This document shows positions 36,436-45,365 of a DNA stretch of 64,000 nt, one piece after another. The stretch spans positions 21,624 through 85,623 of the forward strand of contig JBGSJZ010000059.1 of assembly GCA_041741455.1 (NCBI GenBank). Reading direction: 5' to 3'. The notes under the pieces are model-generated. The model was not told where the DNA came from. It ran no database searches and worked only from the letters and a program-made list of their open reading frames with translations. The position numbers and the translations under genes are program-made. This stretch comes from CALESS01 sp041741455 (GTDB lineage: Bacteria > Chloroflexota > Anaerolineae > Anaerolineales > Anaerolineaceae). Within the stretch, counting starts at the first letter, position 1, and each line of letters begins with the position of its first letter.

Positions 36436-36936
36436 ATGCCGCGCGAGGAACAGGGTGTTACTGCTGATCGATATAATGTTATTCCACGTTCCTTGATCTT
36501 CATAACTCGGGGAAATGAAGTTCTGCTGTTAAAAGGTGCACCAAATAAACGCCTGTGGGCGAACCGGTACAATGGAATTGGCGGGCATGTGGAACGGGGA
36601 GAGGGGGTGAAAGCCAGCGCTTTACGGGAACTGCTGGAAGAGGCGGGAATCAGCGAGGTGGAATTATGGTTGTGCGCCACTGCCACCATCGATGCCGGGC
36701 AGCTCACCGGGATTTGTATTTTTATGTACCGAGGTGAGTTTCAAGTGGGAGAGTATCATGGTAGTGAAGAAGGCGGTCTGGAATGGATTGAACAATCCCG
36801 GCTGGCTGATTACCCGCTGGTTGAGGATTTACAGATTATTCTGCCACGCCTGTTGGTGTTGAAGCGGGGGGATGCTCCGCTGTCTTTTCACTATTCGTAT
36901 GATCTTCAGAATCGTCTGCAAGTGAAGCAGGACTAG
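36436..36936 (+). CDS. Nudix hydrolase, MutT / 8-oxo-dGTP pyrophosphatase type
   Basis: A 166-residue cytoplasmic hydrolase. The Nudix box GHVERGEGVKASALRELLEE, followed by AGI, fits the full consensus. The preceding segment KRLWANRYNGIGGHVE resembles 8-oxo-dGTP-type enzymes, though substrate is not certain. TAGGAGGGAA precedes the ATG at 36436. Its end overlaps the convergent rsmD gene by 101 bp. Confidence 0.88.
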   Translation: MPREEQGVTADRYNVIPRSLIFITRGNEVLLLKGAPNKRLWANRYNGIGGHVERGEGVKASALRELLEEAGISEVELWLCATATIDAGQLTGICIFMYRGEFQVGEYHGSEEGGLEWIEQSRLADYPLVEDLQIILPRLLVLKRGDAPLSFHYSYDLQNRLQVKQD

Positions 36937-37483
36937 CGAAGAATACAACGAGGGTGCTGCCATAATCGCGTTGGTCGAACTCCACCAGGTGTTGCAGGTG
37001 GAGTTTTTGGTATTCGACTGGGTGAATTTGAACCAAAACCCAACCATCTTCTGCAAGCCAACCTGGATTTTCATCCAGGAGCTCCATGGCTTTGAGCCAC
37101 ATTTCCTTATATTGCGGAGGGGCAATGTATATGTAATCAAAGGATCTGTCCGGTGGTTGTTTTAAAAGGCGAAAGGCATCACCACGGACCAAGTGGGAAC
37201 CCTGGGATAAGTTGGTGGAGGCGAGGTTACCGAGGATGACCTGCTGTGCCTGGCGATTGATTTCGACAAAACGAACGTAGCTAGCACCCCGGCTGAGGGC
37301 TTCAATTCCCACAGCGCCAGTGCCGCCAAAGAGATCCAGCAGGCTGGCCTCAGCGATATCGATGGAAAGAATATTGAAAACTGCTTCCTTCACCCGGTCG
37401 GTGATCGGGCGGGTGGTGTCGCCAGGTACATCTTTCAAGCGCCGACCGCGGGCTTTGCCAGAGATGACGCGCAGTGTTCCCAT
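36836..37483 (-). CDS. rsmD: 16S rRNA (guanine(966)-N2)-methyltransferase RsmD
   Basis: A 215-residue SAM-dependent methylase of the small-subunit rRNA. MGTLRVISGKARGRRLKDV, TRPITDRVKEAVFNIL and LLDLFGGTGAVGIEALSRGA are typical. The catalytic motif IV, usually (D/N)PPY or DPPF, reads APPQY here, with Ala at the acidic position. A disordered tail of about 25 residues at the C-terminus lies in the overlap with the Nudix gene. The ATG overlaps the upstream stop (ATGA), so it is coupled to the UroD-family gene. Confidence 0.9.
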   Translation of the reverse strand: MGTLRVISGKARGRRLKDVPGDTTRPITDRVKEAVFNILSIDIAEASLLDLFGGTGAVGIEALSRGASYVRFVEINRQAQQVILGNLASTNLSQGSHLVRGDAFRLLKQPPDRSFDYIYIAPPQYKEMWLKAMELLDENPGWLAEDGWVLVQIHPVEYQKLHLQHLVEFDQRDYGSTLVVFFASPASLADDSEDHTNSEKTAEHPPASTPTGVAE

Positions 37484-38487
37484 CAGGTGATCTTGAATCC
37501 ATTTACAGCCCGGCGAGCAGCCAGCGTATTTCCGTAAGGCGCTGTTATGGGCACGACACAACCAGTTCCCAAAATGAAGCGCTTGCCACCGGTGGAATTG
37601 ATGGCTTCCTGGGCTTCTGCTTTGACCTGCTCGGGTGTACCTAAAACCAGCGTATCCCACTGCTTCAAGCCACCACAGATGACGCCGGAGAATCGCTGCA
37701 GCCCTTCGGCAAGCGAAGGCGAAGTTTTCCGGTCATGCCAGTTTATGACCTGGACGGGATAGTCCACGAATTGATCAAAATAAATATCCTCACCATGAAT
37801 ATGGAGAATATTCAACCAGAGATTCTGAGTGATATCCAACAATGCCAAATCAAATTTCCGGCCAAATTGATGGTATTCATCCGGGGTAAGGATACTCGCC
37901 TGGGCATGTTGAACGGCAAGAAAAATGCCAGAAATCCCGGTTTCCAGACAACATTCGATAAATGACTGGGTGGATTTCGTGATCGTCTCCAGGCCGACCA
38001 GAACTTGTTCTGGAGATTGTCGTAAATGTTCCAACAACCGGTCAGCCCCGGCAAGGTTACGGGCCTGGGAAAGTGGATTGAAGATGGTCATAATTAAGGG
38101 TACCCTGCCGGAAAAATGCTTCCTCAATAATTTCAGGCAAGTAATTTGATCATTGAGTGCACCACGCCGGGGATTCAGGATGGGCAATCTTTGCCAATCC
38201 TGAGGGGTCTGAATGACTCTTTTTTCGTACTGACGGGTGCCTTCTGGATTTCCGAGCCACTGGTCTTTGATGCCCCAATCTCTCAGGCAATAAGAAGATG
38301 CCGGAGTAATTTTTAGAAAATCAAAATCGAACAATTGTTGAAAGGCAACGGTCGCTGCTGCCAGACCGTCCGGAGTTTGATCATCCACTGGAAAGTGTCG
38401 CCAGAGAGAAACAGGAGGTCGGTCCGGGCTTTCACCATTCAGAACAGCCTGCAGACGCTCAACCCGGCTTATCGGATGCGTTTCCAT
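37483..38487 (-). CDS. Uroporphyrinogen decarboxylase-family protein (MtaA/CmuA-like)
   Basis: A 334-residue TIM-barrel protein of the UroD superfamily. SRVERLQAVLNGESPDRPPVS is the usual start of the family; ILHIHGE and GTGCVVPITAP near the C-terminus are where MtaA-type methyltransferases hold zinc (His/Cys ligands). It lacks the arginine pattern I would expect from HemE at the N-terminus and is probably a methyl transfer or unknown enzyme. Start 38487 has GGAGAAGGAAGT upstream. It overlaps the TPR gene by 19 nt and rsmD by 3 nt. Confidence 0.78.
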   Translation of the reverse strand: METHPISRVERLQAVLNGESPDRPPVSLWRHFPVDDQTPDGLAAATVAFQQLFDFDFLKITPASSYCLRDWGIKDQWLGNPEGTRQYEKRVIQTPQDWQRLPILNPRRGALNDQITCLKLLRKHFSGRVPLIMTIFNPLSQARNLAGADRLLEHLRQSPEQVLVGLETITKSTQSFIECCLETGISGIFLAVQHAQASILTPDEYHQFGRKFDLALLDITQNLWLNILHIHGEDIYFDQFVDYPVQVINWHDRKTSPSLAEGLQRFSGVICGGLKQWDTLVLGTPEQVKAEAQEAINSTGGKRFILGTGCVVPITAPYGNTLAARRAVNGFKIT

Positions 38488-38846
38488 ACTTCCTTCTCCA
38501 GATTCCAATCGCCCGATTTGATCATATTGATTTGTCCCAGGGTCAATCGGCGCAGCATGGTTACCCGTTGCGGATCTGCTATCTCCACTACCAACTCGAG
38601 ACATTTTTCAAAAGCTGCCAGGGATTCAACGTTTTTCTCCTGGGCGCGCAGGATCAAACCAAGGGCATAATAGTGATCCACAATCGGATCGAGGGAGATG
38701 GCTACTTCCAGGTCTGCTTGAGCCTCAGCCCATTTCTGCCGGGAAAATAAAAGCCAACCGCGTTGGGCAAATTCCGCTGCAGTCTGAGGATTGAGTTGGG
38801 TTGGGTCAGGCACCTGAGGGGTCAGGAATTCTGCAGGTTTGGCCAT
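38469..38846 (-). CDS. Small TPR-like protein
   Basis: A 125-residue soluble helical protein. Two to three tetratricopeptide-like units are seen: AEFAQRGWLLFSRQKWAEAQ, DHYYALGLILRAQEKNVESL and the following helix. Such repeats bind other proteins. The ATG at 38846 follows GAGGAG. It leads the TPR-UroD-rsmD operon. Confidence 0.7.
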   Translation of the reverse strand: MAKPAEFLTPQVPDPTQLNPQTAAEFAQRGWLLFSRQKWAEAQADLEVAISLDPIVDHYYALGLILRAQEKNVESLAAFEKCLELVVEIADPQRVTMLRRLTLGQINMIKSGDWNLEKEVWKRIR

Positions 38847-38909
38847 AGTTCTCCTCGTCAACAACAAAGTGGTTTTTGAGATATTGAATGAATAGTAGAT
38901 TTGTGTTTT

Positions 38910-40085
38910 TTATCGATGATCGGGAATCACTTCTTCGATTTTGGCCTGAATCTCATGATCATCTTGAACCTGGGTTTTAAAGTATTCCTGCATGAAATCT
39001 GAGCGGCGCAAGCGGAGGGCGAGCGGAGCCATTTGCTTCAAGTCGTCTAATTGTACCTCAAGCCTGCCATCGGCTGCAGCCAGAGCCCTGGCGCTTTCAA
39101 ACAGCGTGATTTCCGCCCGCAGGGAATCAATCTCAAGCCCTTGAATCAATTCAATCCCAGATTGAGCCACCTCATTCGAAATGCGCACTCCTGGGAGAAG
39201 CTGGCGGGCTTGTTCAATTTCTCCCCGAGCCTGATCGGTCATGGTAGTGTACTGAGCAGTAAACCTGTGCGGGTTGTTCTGATAGGCGATGACCCGCTGG
39301 TAGGCTTCGAGGCGATCTCCTGGCTCAGTCAGACCGTGAACGATAATACGCAGGCCAAAACGATCCAAAATTTGGGGGCGTAGTTTGCCCTCTTCTGGAT
39401 TCATTGAACCGATTAATGTCAAACGGGAGCGGTAGGTAGCCGATAATGGACCGCGACGAACGGTGTACACCCCAAGGGCAGAGGCATCCAGAATTGCATT
39501 GATGATTTCATCAGCAAGCAAATTGACTTCATCCACATACAACAGGTTTTGATCTGCCTGGGAAAGAATACCGCGCTTGAGCCGTAGACGGTCATGCAAG
39601 GCTGCCCGATCATCCAATCCACCGATGACATCCTCCAGACGGGCATTGAGTGGCAGCTCCACCAGGTTGACCGGACTGGAAATGGTCAGCGGATCACCCA
39701 TGGCGAATTTGCGGGCGCAATCTGGACAAACCGCATCCATCCCACCGCTTTCCACATCTTCGGGCAGGCAACCATAGAAGCAGATGCTGCGTTCGACATG
39801 CGGTAGAAGGTGGAGCAGGCTGCGCACTGCGGTGGTTTTACCGGTACCGCGTGGTCCGACGAGTAAAACACCTCCAATGGATGGGTTGATGACGGATAGC
39901 AGGAGTGCTAATTTCATCTCCGTCTGTCCTACGAGGGCTAGGAATGGAAACGGGCAGAATTCTGCCAAGCCTGAGTCTTCACCTGATATGGGTTGCTCAC
40001 TTCGACCGGAAACCATATTCACCAGCTCCCGCAGGGAGCGGGGGCCAGAAGAATTAGCGGAGGGTTGATTGTGATCGTTTCCCAT
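38910..40085 (-). CDS. Magnesium chelatase subunit I-type AAA+ ATPase
   Basis: An AAA+ ATPase of about 391 residues in the ChlI/BchI family. Walker A GPRGTGKTT, Walker B LLYVDEVN, the sensor GSMNPEEG and the C-terminal helical lid RISNEVAQSGIELI are present. A cysteine-rich insert between (CFYGC and CPDC, about 20 residues apart) suggests a zinc knot. No chelatase H or D gene is nearby, so photopigment synthesis is not implied; MoxR-like chaperone or cobalt chelation are alternatives. The start is uncertain: ATG 40085 or TTG 40106. Confidence 0.83.
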   Translation of the reverse strand: MGNDHNQPSANSSGPRSLRELVNMVSGRSEQPISGEDSGLAEFCPFPFLALVGQTEMKLALLLSVINPSIGGVLLVGPRGTGKTTAVRSLLHLLPHVERSICFYGCLPEDVESGGMDAVCPDCARKFAMGDPLTISSPVNLVELPLNARLEDVIGGLDDRAALHDRLRLKRGILSQADQNLLYVDEVNLLADEIINAILDASALGVYTVRRGPLSATYRSRLTLIGSMNPEEGKLRPQILDRFGLRIIVHGLTEPGDRLEAYQRVIAYQNNPHRFTAQYTTMTDQARGEIEQARQLLPGVRISNEVAQSGIELIQGLEIDSLRAEITLFESARALAAADGRLEVQLDDLKQMAPLALRLRRSDFMQEYFKTQVQDDHEIQAKIEEVIPDHR

Positions 40086-40123
40086 GGTCTGCGAAGATTC
40101 AGACAACTCCTACTTCAAAGTCT

Positions 40124-40567
40124 TTATTCAACATCATTATACGTCCAATAACGGTTGGCGATAAAGTTCCATGCCATCACCACCAGGACTGCAATGGCCA
40201 GGGAAACATTGTGACCGATGAAAGTGGAGGTGAGGAAGAAATTTGGTAGCCAAAGGGCAGCCAACTCGATGAGAAGCTTCTCCAGCCAGGCAAATAGTGG
40301 GGTTCGGATGGCAAGACCAATTAGTGAGACGATGGTGAATTGAAAAACCTGGCGCCCGATGGGCTTTGTGCGTGAATCTGGATACGTCCAATAGCGGTTC
40401 CAGGTGAAATTGGAAAGAACGGCGAAAATGAAGGAGACCACGCTGGCCCAAATAGCGGGCATAATTTTTGTAGTTGCCAGCAGGTTAAAAATGCCAAAAT
40501 CGACGACCGCGCCCATGGCGCCTACAGCGGCAAAGCGTAGAAAACGACCACGTTCTTTTGATTTCAA
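40124..40567 (-). CDS. GtrA family membrane protein
   Basis: A 147-residue protein with four membrane helices. FLRFAAVGAMGAVVDFGIFNLL at the start, NFTWNRYWTYPDSR in the middle loop and NFIANRYWTYND at the end are the duplicated GtrA signature. Members move polyprenyl-phosphate-linked sugars across the membrane or assist glycosyltransferases. It begins 3 nt after the nucleotide-sugar enzyme gene and thus links it to the membrane. It may supply donors used by the GT-C enzymes elsewhere in the window. Confidence 0.88.
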   Translation of the reverse strand: MKSKERGRFLRFAAVGAMGAVVDFGIFNLLATTKIMPAIWASVVSFIFAVLSNFTWNRYWTYPDSRTKPIGRQVFQFTIVSLIGLAIRTPLFAWLEKLLIELAALWLPNFFLTSTFIGHNVSLAIAVLVVMAWNFIANRYWTYNDVE

Positions 40568-40570
40568 AAT

Positions 40571-41527
40571 CTAGATTCCTAACTGTTCAGCAAAATACGG
40601 AATGGTATGATTGATGCCTTCTTCCAACTGCACTTGCGGTTCCCAGCCCAGAATGGTGCGGGCGCGGGTGATGTCTGGTCGGCGGCGTTGAGGGTCATCT
40701 CCCAGACGTTGGGCGGGCTTGTGGAGGATGCCGGCCGGGTTGCCCACCAACCGGTTAATAATCTGGGCAAATTCCAGGATTGACATTTCAACGGGGTTGC
40801 CAATATTGACCGGGTCGTGTTCATCCGACATCAACAAGCGGTAGATACCTTCCACCAAGTCATTCACAAAACAAAAAGAACGAGTCTGGGTGCCGTCACC
40901 ATACACGGTGAGGGGCTCATGACGCAGAGCCTGTTGGATGAAATTAGGCACAACCCGCCCATCATCCAGGCGCATACGTGGACCATAGGTGTTGAAAATT
41001 CGCACGATACGGGTGTCAATTCCATGGGTGCGGTGATATGCCATGGTCAAGGCTTCAGCAAACCGCTTGGCTTCATCATAAACGGAACGTACGCCGATTG
41101 GATCGCAATGGCCCCAGTAAGTTTCCTTCTGGGGGTGTTCAAGCGGATCGCCGTAGATTTCACTGGTGGAGGCCAGCAGGAAGCGGGCCTGGTGGGCGCG
41201 GGCCAACCCCAACCCGTTATGTGTGCCTAGCGCCCCGGCTTTCATGGTCTGGATGGGTAAATTTGTATACCCATACGGTGAGGCTGGGTTGGGGCTGGCA
41301 GGGGAGGCAAAATGCATGACCACATCAACATGGCCAGGGACAAAAATAAAATTGGATACATCATGGCGAATGAATTCAAAACTGGGATGGTTCGCCAGGT
41401 GGGCGAGGTTTTGTGGGTTACCAGTGACGAAATTGTCCATTCCCACCACCCCATGCCCTTCAGTTAAAAGCCTTTCACACAGGTGAGAACCGAGAAAACC
41501 GGCTGCTCCAGTTATCAAGATCCGCAT
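40571..41527 (-). CDS. NAD-dependent UDP-glucuronate decarboxylase-like epimerase
   Basis: A 318-residue extended SDR enzyme. GAAGFLGSHL is the NAD motif near residue 7; YDEAKRFAEA holds the catalytic Tyr/Lys; and FNTYGPRMRLDDGRVVPNFI is typical of UDP-xylose synthase/decarboxylases that turn UDP-glucuronate to UDP-xylose. AAAGGAA precedes the ATG at 41527. It lies 10 nt after the lipoprotein gene and 3 nt before gtrA. UDP-galacturonate- or 4-epimerase activity is the main alternative. Confidence 0.88.
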   Translation of the reverse strand: MRILITGAAGFLGSHLCERLLTEGHGVVGMDNFVTGNPQNLAHLANHPSFEFIRHDVSNFIFVPGHVDVVMHFASPASPNPASPYGYTNLPIQTMKAGALGTHNGLGLARAHQARFLLASTSEIYGDPLEHPQKETYWGHCDPIGVRSVYDEAKRFAEALTMAYHRTHGIDTRIVRIFNTYGPRMRLDDGRVVPNFIQQALRHEPLTVYGDGTQTRSFCFVNDLVEGIYRLLMSDEHDPVNIGNPVEMSILEFAQIINRLVGNPAGILHKPAQRLGDDPQRRRPDITRARTILGWEPQVQLEEGINHTIPYFAEQLGI

Positions 41528-41537
41528 GGTATTCCTT

Positions 41538-43166
41538 TCACTTCCAGCTAATTTGAGTAAGCAGGCCATCCCCGGTGATTTGCGAACTTTCACCCGTGGT
41601 TGGGTTGACCAAATATAGGTTGCCCTGGTAAATGACGGCCAGTAAGGATTCGCCATCCTCAGTAGGAGACGACCAGACGACTTGTTGAGGATTTAGGCCG
41701 GGTGAATCAGCAGGGGGAAAGACGGATCGTTTATTTGAGCCATCCTGTTCCATGATCCATAACCGATAACGCGAATCAGCACTCTGGCGGGGGAAGATGG
41801 CATGCAAATAGGCGACAGAGAAACGTCCCTCTTCATTCAACGGTGAAACGGCCGGGTACGCAAACATACCAGTTTCCGTTACCAGGTCTGCCAGCTTGGA
41901 TGGTTGCAGGTTGAGAGCTGAAATATTGAATAACTCCGATGATTCTGGATCAGATGGTCCAGTTTCGCTCGGATGAGTGACTGTAAAAATCAACTGCGAA
42001 TCGGGTGACCAGGAAGCACCGGGTACCCAAGCCCAGTTGCTGCGGGTTTGATATGGGGTGATATCCAATAATGATTGTAATTGCCCTTCCTCGATATCAA
42101 CCAGGCCAATTGAGTCTGAACGGACATAAAGAAGAGTTTGACCATCAGGTGAAAACTTGAATTGAGTGCCCCACCAACCATATAGGCCACCGGAAGCCGG
42201 GGGCAATACTTCATCCACCGGGGAAAGGTTGCCGGCATTACTGAAAGTGAGTTGATTTAGGTCGTTGTTCGCTTGCCAGCCCGGGGCGGCTGAACGCGGT
42301 TCTACGGTTGAGTAAATGACCGTATTGGCTTTGTTCGGTAGCCAATCGGCAAATGAAATGACATTCTTCGCCTGCAAATTGTAGGTGCGGATGGGGTCGG
42401 TTGATATGTTGGCAGCCCAGAGGGTGTTAATCTCGACTGAAGGATCCTTGTCGCTGCTGCGAGTGTACAGTAGCCACTTTCCATTGTCTGATAGCTGCAA
42501 AATGCGCCCATCCAGATCGCCGGTGGTGACCAAAGGGGTGCGCTCTGAGGTGGTGTTCTGCATCAACCAGGCATTTCCGGCGATTATATAGACCAGCTTG
42601 CCGGGGATCACCTGGGCGGTAAAGGGAGCTTTAATCCCGATCATGATGATTTCCGATTTGGGCTCTACCATTACGGTGGTTTTAACGGCCGTCCGTGAAA
42701 TCTGCTGATCGTTTTCAAAAACGATTCGATAGGTGGTCTGCTCTGTGCCATTGACCCCAGACTGGATTAGCAAGGTTTGGCCTTCCGGCAGGGATTCATT
42801 GCGAACTTTTTGCTGAGTGAAGGGGATGATGCTTTCTTCAAGCTCAAATTCTTCCCGAACCCGGGTGATTGTAACTGTCATAGGTTCGGTGATAGCTGTA
42901 AAACCGGGTGGATCGACCTGATCGAGGTTACCCAGGGTGACCCCGGCGGATTCTATTGCGCGTTGAACTGTTGAGCCGGCCGGAATGTTCTTTTCGAGCA
43001 GTTGGCTGTCTACATCAATTTTAATCGGGATGGTGAATGCCTGAGTCTGGGTGGCGTTGGTACAACCTGCAAGAAGCATTAAACACAGGCTGACAAGCCA
43101 TGCCAGAACCAGCCAGAAAATGGTCCTGGAGTTGGGTTTGGATACGCGGTGAAAGGTCATAAGCAT
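41538..43166 (-). CDS. Lipoprotein with DUF348/G5-like region and TolB-like propeller
   Basis: A 542-residue lipoprotein. A signal peptide with lipobox LLAGC gives a lipidated Cys at residue 35. Residues about 45-180 show the DUF348-like ubiquitin-type repeat (IPIKIDVDSQLLEKNIPAGS; VQRAIESAGV) and a G5-like segment (EESIIPFTQQKVRNESLPEG), common in cell-wall-associated proteins such as YabE. The remainder is a beta-propeller with repeats like LSDNGKWLLYTRSS, FSPDGQTLLYVRSD and WSPDSQLIFTVTH. It should face the outside. Start may be 43166 or 43160. Confidence 0.8.
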   Translation of the reverse strand: MLMTFHRVSKPNSRTIFWLVLAWLVSLCLMLLAGCTNATQTQAFTIPIKIDVDSQLLEKNIPAGSTVQRAIESAGVTLGNLDQVDPPGFTAITEPMTVTITRVREEFELEESIIPFTQQKVRNESLPEGQTLLIQSGVNGTEQTTYRIVFENDQQISRTAVKTTVMVEPKSEIIMIGIKAPFTAQVIPGKLVYIIAGNAWLMQNTTSERTPLVTTGDLDGRILQLSDNGKWLLYTRSSDKDPSVEINTLWAANISTDPIRTYNLQAKNVISFADWLPNKANTVIYSTVEPRSAAPGWQANNDLNQLTFSNAGNLSPVDEVLPPASGGLYGWWGTQFKFSPDGQTLLYVRSDSIGLVDIEEGQLQSLLDITPYQTRSNWAWVPGASWSPDSQLIFTVTHPSETGPSDPESSELFNISALNLQPSKLADLVTETGMFAYPAVSPLNEEGRFSVAYLHAIFPRQSADSRYRLWIMEQDGSNKRSVFPPADSPGLNPQQVVWSSPTEDGESLLAVIYQGNLYLVNPTTGESSQITGDGLLTQISWK

Positions 43167-43187
43167 GAAGATTTCAGGTATAATCGG

Positions 43188-43748
43188 TTACGGGTTCTTC
43201 TGAAGCGTGATAATCATCAGACCATCTGAGATTTGCACATCCAGGAGGCGCAATTGATCCGGATTGGAACCAAAACCATCTTTAATTGCCCCACCTAACA
43301 TCCCGGTCAGGTAATCTCCCAGGGTATCCGGAATGGGAACCGGGCCAAAATTGGCTGATTCTAATTGGATGGTTGGTACGCCCTGAGAGTCGATGTCAAC
43401 ACTGATAATTAACTGGACATTGGCGGTGACCATTGAGACCGCAGCCGTTCCGTAGATCTCCATCCTGCCATCCCGCAGCACTACCTGAGGATTTTCAATG
43501 GGAGCATCTGGCTGTTCATCGATCTTTTGGGACAGATAGGATGTCACCTGTTGCTCATCGAGGGTAATAACCGCCGTTTGGCTTTCCGGGGTGACGACAA
43601 TGGAAGTTTTGAGCGATTCAGCCAACGTCGTTGGATCCAGAGTTGGATACGGCGTTGTATCCGCGGTTGGCCCGCCAAGACTGCAGGCCAGGCTGATCAA
43701 CATAAGAACACTTAGGACAATCAGTAAATGTGTAAAGTTATTTTTCAT
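43188..43748 (-). CDS. Lipoprotein of unknown function
   Basis: A 186-residue lipoprotein: hydrophobic segment then LISLAC, lipid on the Cys. A short Thr/Pro-rich stretch (TPYPTLDPTT) links it to a folded domain with alternating strands (VQLIISVDID, LLDVQISDGLMIITL) and the helix QVTSYLSQKIDE. The domain resembles lipid-binding or barrel-like lipoprotein folds but I do not name it. TTAGGTG precedes ATG 43748. It is 21 nt upstream of the propeller lipoprotein gene. Confidence 0.7.
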   Translation of the reverse strand: MKNNFTHLLIVLSVLMLISLACSLGGPTADTTPYPTLDPTTLAESLKTSIVVTPESQTAVITLDEQQVTSYLSQKIDEQPDAPIENPQVVLRDGRMEIYGTAAVSMVTANVQLIISVDIDSQGVPTIQLESANFGPVPIPDTLGDYLTGMLGGAIKDGFGSNPDQLRLLDVQISDGLMIITLQKNP

Positions 43749-43789
43749 GGTTTGCACCTAATAGACGAAAGAACTTGGGTAATTATAGC

Positions 43790-44356
43790 ATGAGTGATGA
43801 ACAGCCCATTATTGCGATTGAGGATCTTCCAGCAGCGCTGGAGGCTTTGTTGTTTGTTGCCAGTGGGGCAGTGACTAGCGGGCAACTGGCTGAGGCGCTG
43901 GGTTATCCTGCGCCTGAAGTTGAAAGTGCGCTGGCTGAGTTGGATTTGCAATACCAGGCAGGTAGAGGAATACGCTTGCAATGGCATAATGGACGGGTAC
44001 AATTAACCAGCGCATCTCAGTTTGCGCCGATGGTGGAAAAATTTCTTGGCCTGGAAGCTACGGCTCGTTTGAGCCGGGCAGGATTGGAAGCCCTGGCGAT
44101 TATTGCCTACCGTCAACCGATTACCCGACCGGCCATTGATGCGATTCGAGGTGTGAATAGCGATGGCGTCATCAAGAGCTTGTTATCAAAAGGCCTGATC
44201 CAGGAGATTGGACGGGCTGAAGGTCCAGGACGACCAATTCTGTATTGTACAACGGCCGATTTTTTGCAACATTTCGGTCTTGGTCGGTTGGAAGAATTGC
44301 CGTTGTATGAAACTGCTGAAGCTGAAGAACCCAGACAAGAGCTGTTGAAAGATTAG
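43790..44356 (+). CDS. scpB: Segregation and condensation protein B
   Basis: A 188-residue winged-helix partner of ScpA and SMC in chromosome condensation. Two winged-helix domains are present; ALEALLFVASGAVTSGQLAE and LSRAGLEALAIIAYRQPITR, then IDAIRGVNSDGVIKSLLSKG and GRPILYCTT, are diagnostic. The ATG at 43790 lies in a short 41-bp divergent region. ScpA is not in the window. The pseudouridine synthase follows within 10 nt, a common pair. Confidence 0.95.
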   Translation: MSDEQPIIAIEDLPAALEALLFVASGAVTSGQLAEALGYPAPEVESALAELDLQYQAGRGIRLQWHNGRVQLTSASQFAPMVEKFLGLEATARLSRAGLEALAIIAYRQPITRPAIDAIRGVNSDGVIKSLLSKGLIQEIGRAEGPGRPILYCTTADFLQHFGLGRLEELPLYETAEAEEPRQELLKD

Positions 44357-44366
44357 TGAGGATGTG

Positions 44367-45365
44367 ATGGAAGAGCGAGTGCAAAAGATTCTGGCGCGGG
44401 CTGGCTATGGCTCCCGTCGAGCCTGTGAAGAGCTCATTATTGATGGACGAATCAGTATCAATGGGGTCAAAGCAATTCTGGGTAGTAAGGCAGACCAGAT
44501 TAATGACACAATCACAGTGGATGGCAAAGCTTTGCCTCGACAGGAAATTGAAAAGATTTACATTGCCCTGTACAAGCCTCGCAATGTTCTCTCGGATACC
44601 GATCCGAACGATCCCAGAAAGACGGTATTTGATCTGGTTGAAGTGCCGGGGCATTTATTTGCTGTGGGGCGCTTGGACCTGGATAGTGAAGGCTTGATCC
44701 TCTTGACCAATGACGGGATGCTCGCCAATCGCTTGACGCACCCGCGTTACGGGCATGAGAAGGAATACCGAGTGCTGGTGGCTGATCGTCCAGATGATGA
44801 TCAATTAAAGGCCTGGCGAAGCGGGGTAGTTATGGAAGATGGTTACCGCACCCAACCCGCCGAAGTGAGGGTGGAGCAGCCGTTTGGCAAAGGTTGTTGG
44901 TTGAGAATTGTTCTGCGCGAGGGCAAGAAACGCCAGATCCGGGAAGTTGGTTCCCGCATCGGCTTGCCGGTGGTGCGGATTATCCGGGTGCGGATAGGCT
45001 CAGTTTTGCTGGGTGAACTGACCGTTGGAAAATGGCGCTATCTCAGCCCGCAGGAAGTGCGGCAATTAAGTGATTTAAGCGGAGGCCGAAAGGAATTTCA
45101 CCCTGGACGACCTACTCATCGCGCCCAAGAAGTGACAGCAGGCTCCAGAAAATCAGCAGGCTTTGAAAAACGCCCATCCAAACCTGGTGAAGGTGCAGGT
45201 CAAGCCGTCCGCAGTGAGCGAAAACGCCCGACTGGGGCTGGCTGGAAACCCGCTCCCAAGGGGGAGGGAAAACCCGCCGGGTCGACTCGAAAGCCGACCC
45301 GGAGTGGACAAAACTCTGCCAGACCAGCTATTCGACGGTCCGGCAGTAAGGATAAAACTGGCTAG
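44367..45365 (+). CDS. rluB: RluB-type rRNA pseudouridine synthase
   Basis: A 332-residue enzyme. An S4 RNA-binding domain (VQKILARAGYGSRRACEELI) is followed by the catalytic GRLDLDSEGLILLTNDG with the active Asp. It converts a uridine of 23S rRNA to pseudouridine. The C-terminus carries about 95 residues of disordered, Lys/Arg/Gly/Pro-rich tail, likely RNA-binding, not part of the catalytic domain. Its stop codon shares the palindrome CTAG with the converging gene. RsuA/RluE-like specificity cannot be excluded. Confidence 0.93.
   Translation: MEERVQKILARAGYGSRRACEELIIDGRISINGVKAILGSKADQINDTITVDGKALPRQEIEKIYIALYKPRNVLSDTDPNDPRKTVFDLVEVPGHLFAVGRLDLDSEGLILLTNDGMLANRLTHPRYGHEKEYRVLVADRPDDDQLKAWRSGVVMEDGYRTQPAEVRVEQPFGKGCWLRIVLREGKKRQIREVGSRIGLPVVRIIRVRIGSVLLGELTVGKWRYLSPQEVRQLSDLSGGRKEFHPGRPTHRAQEVTAGSRKSAGFEKRPSKPGEGAGQAVRSERKRPTGAGWKPAPKGEGKPAGSTRKPTRSGQNSARPAIRRSGSKDKTG

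Noticed and set aside
37483..38487. hemE, true uroporphyrinogen decarboxylase
   Set aside because: The sequence fits the MtaA/CmuA-like side of the superfamily with probable metal ligands and no heme neighbours.
38910..40085. Chlorophyll biosynthesis locus
   Set aside because: Only the I-type ATPase is present; no other pigment gene in the window.
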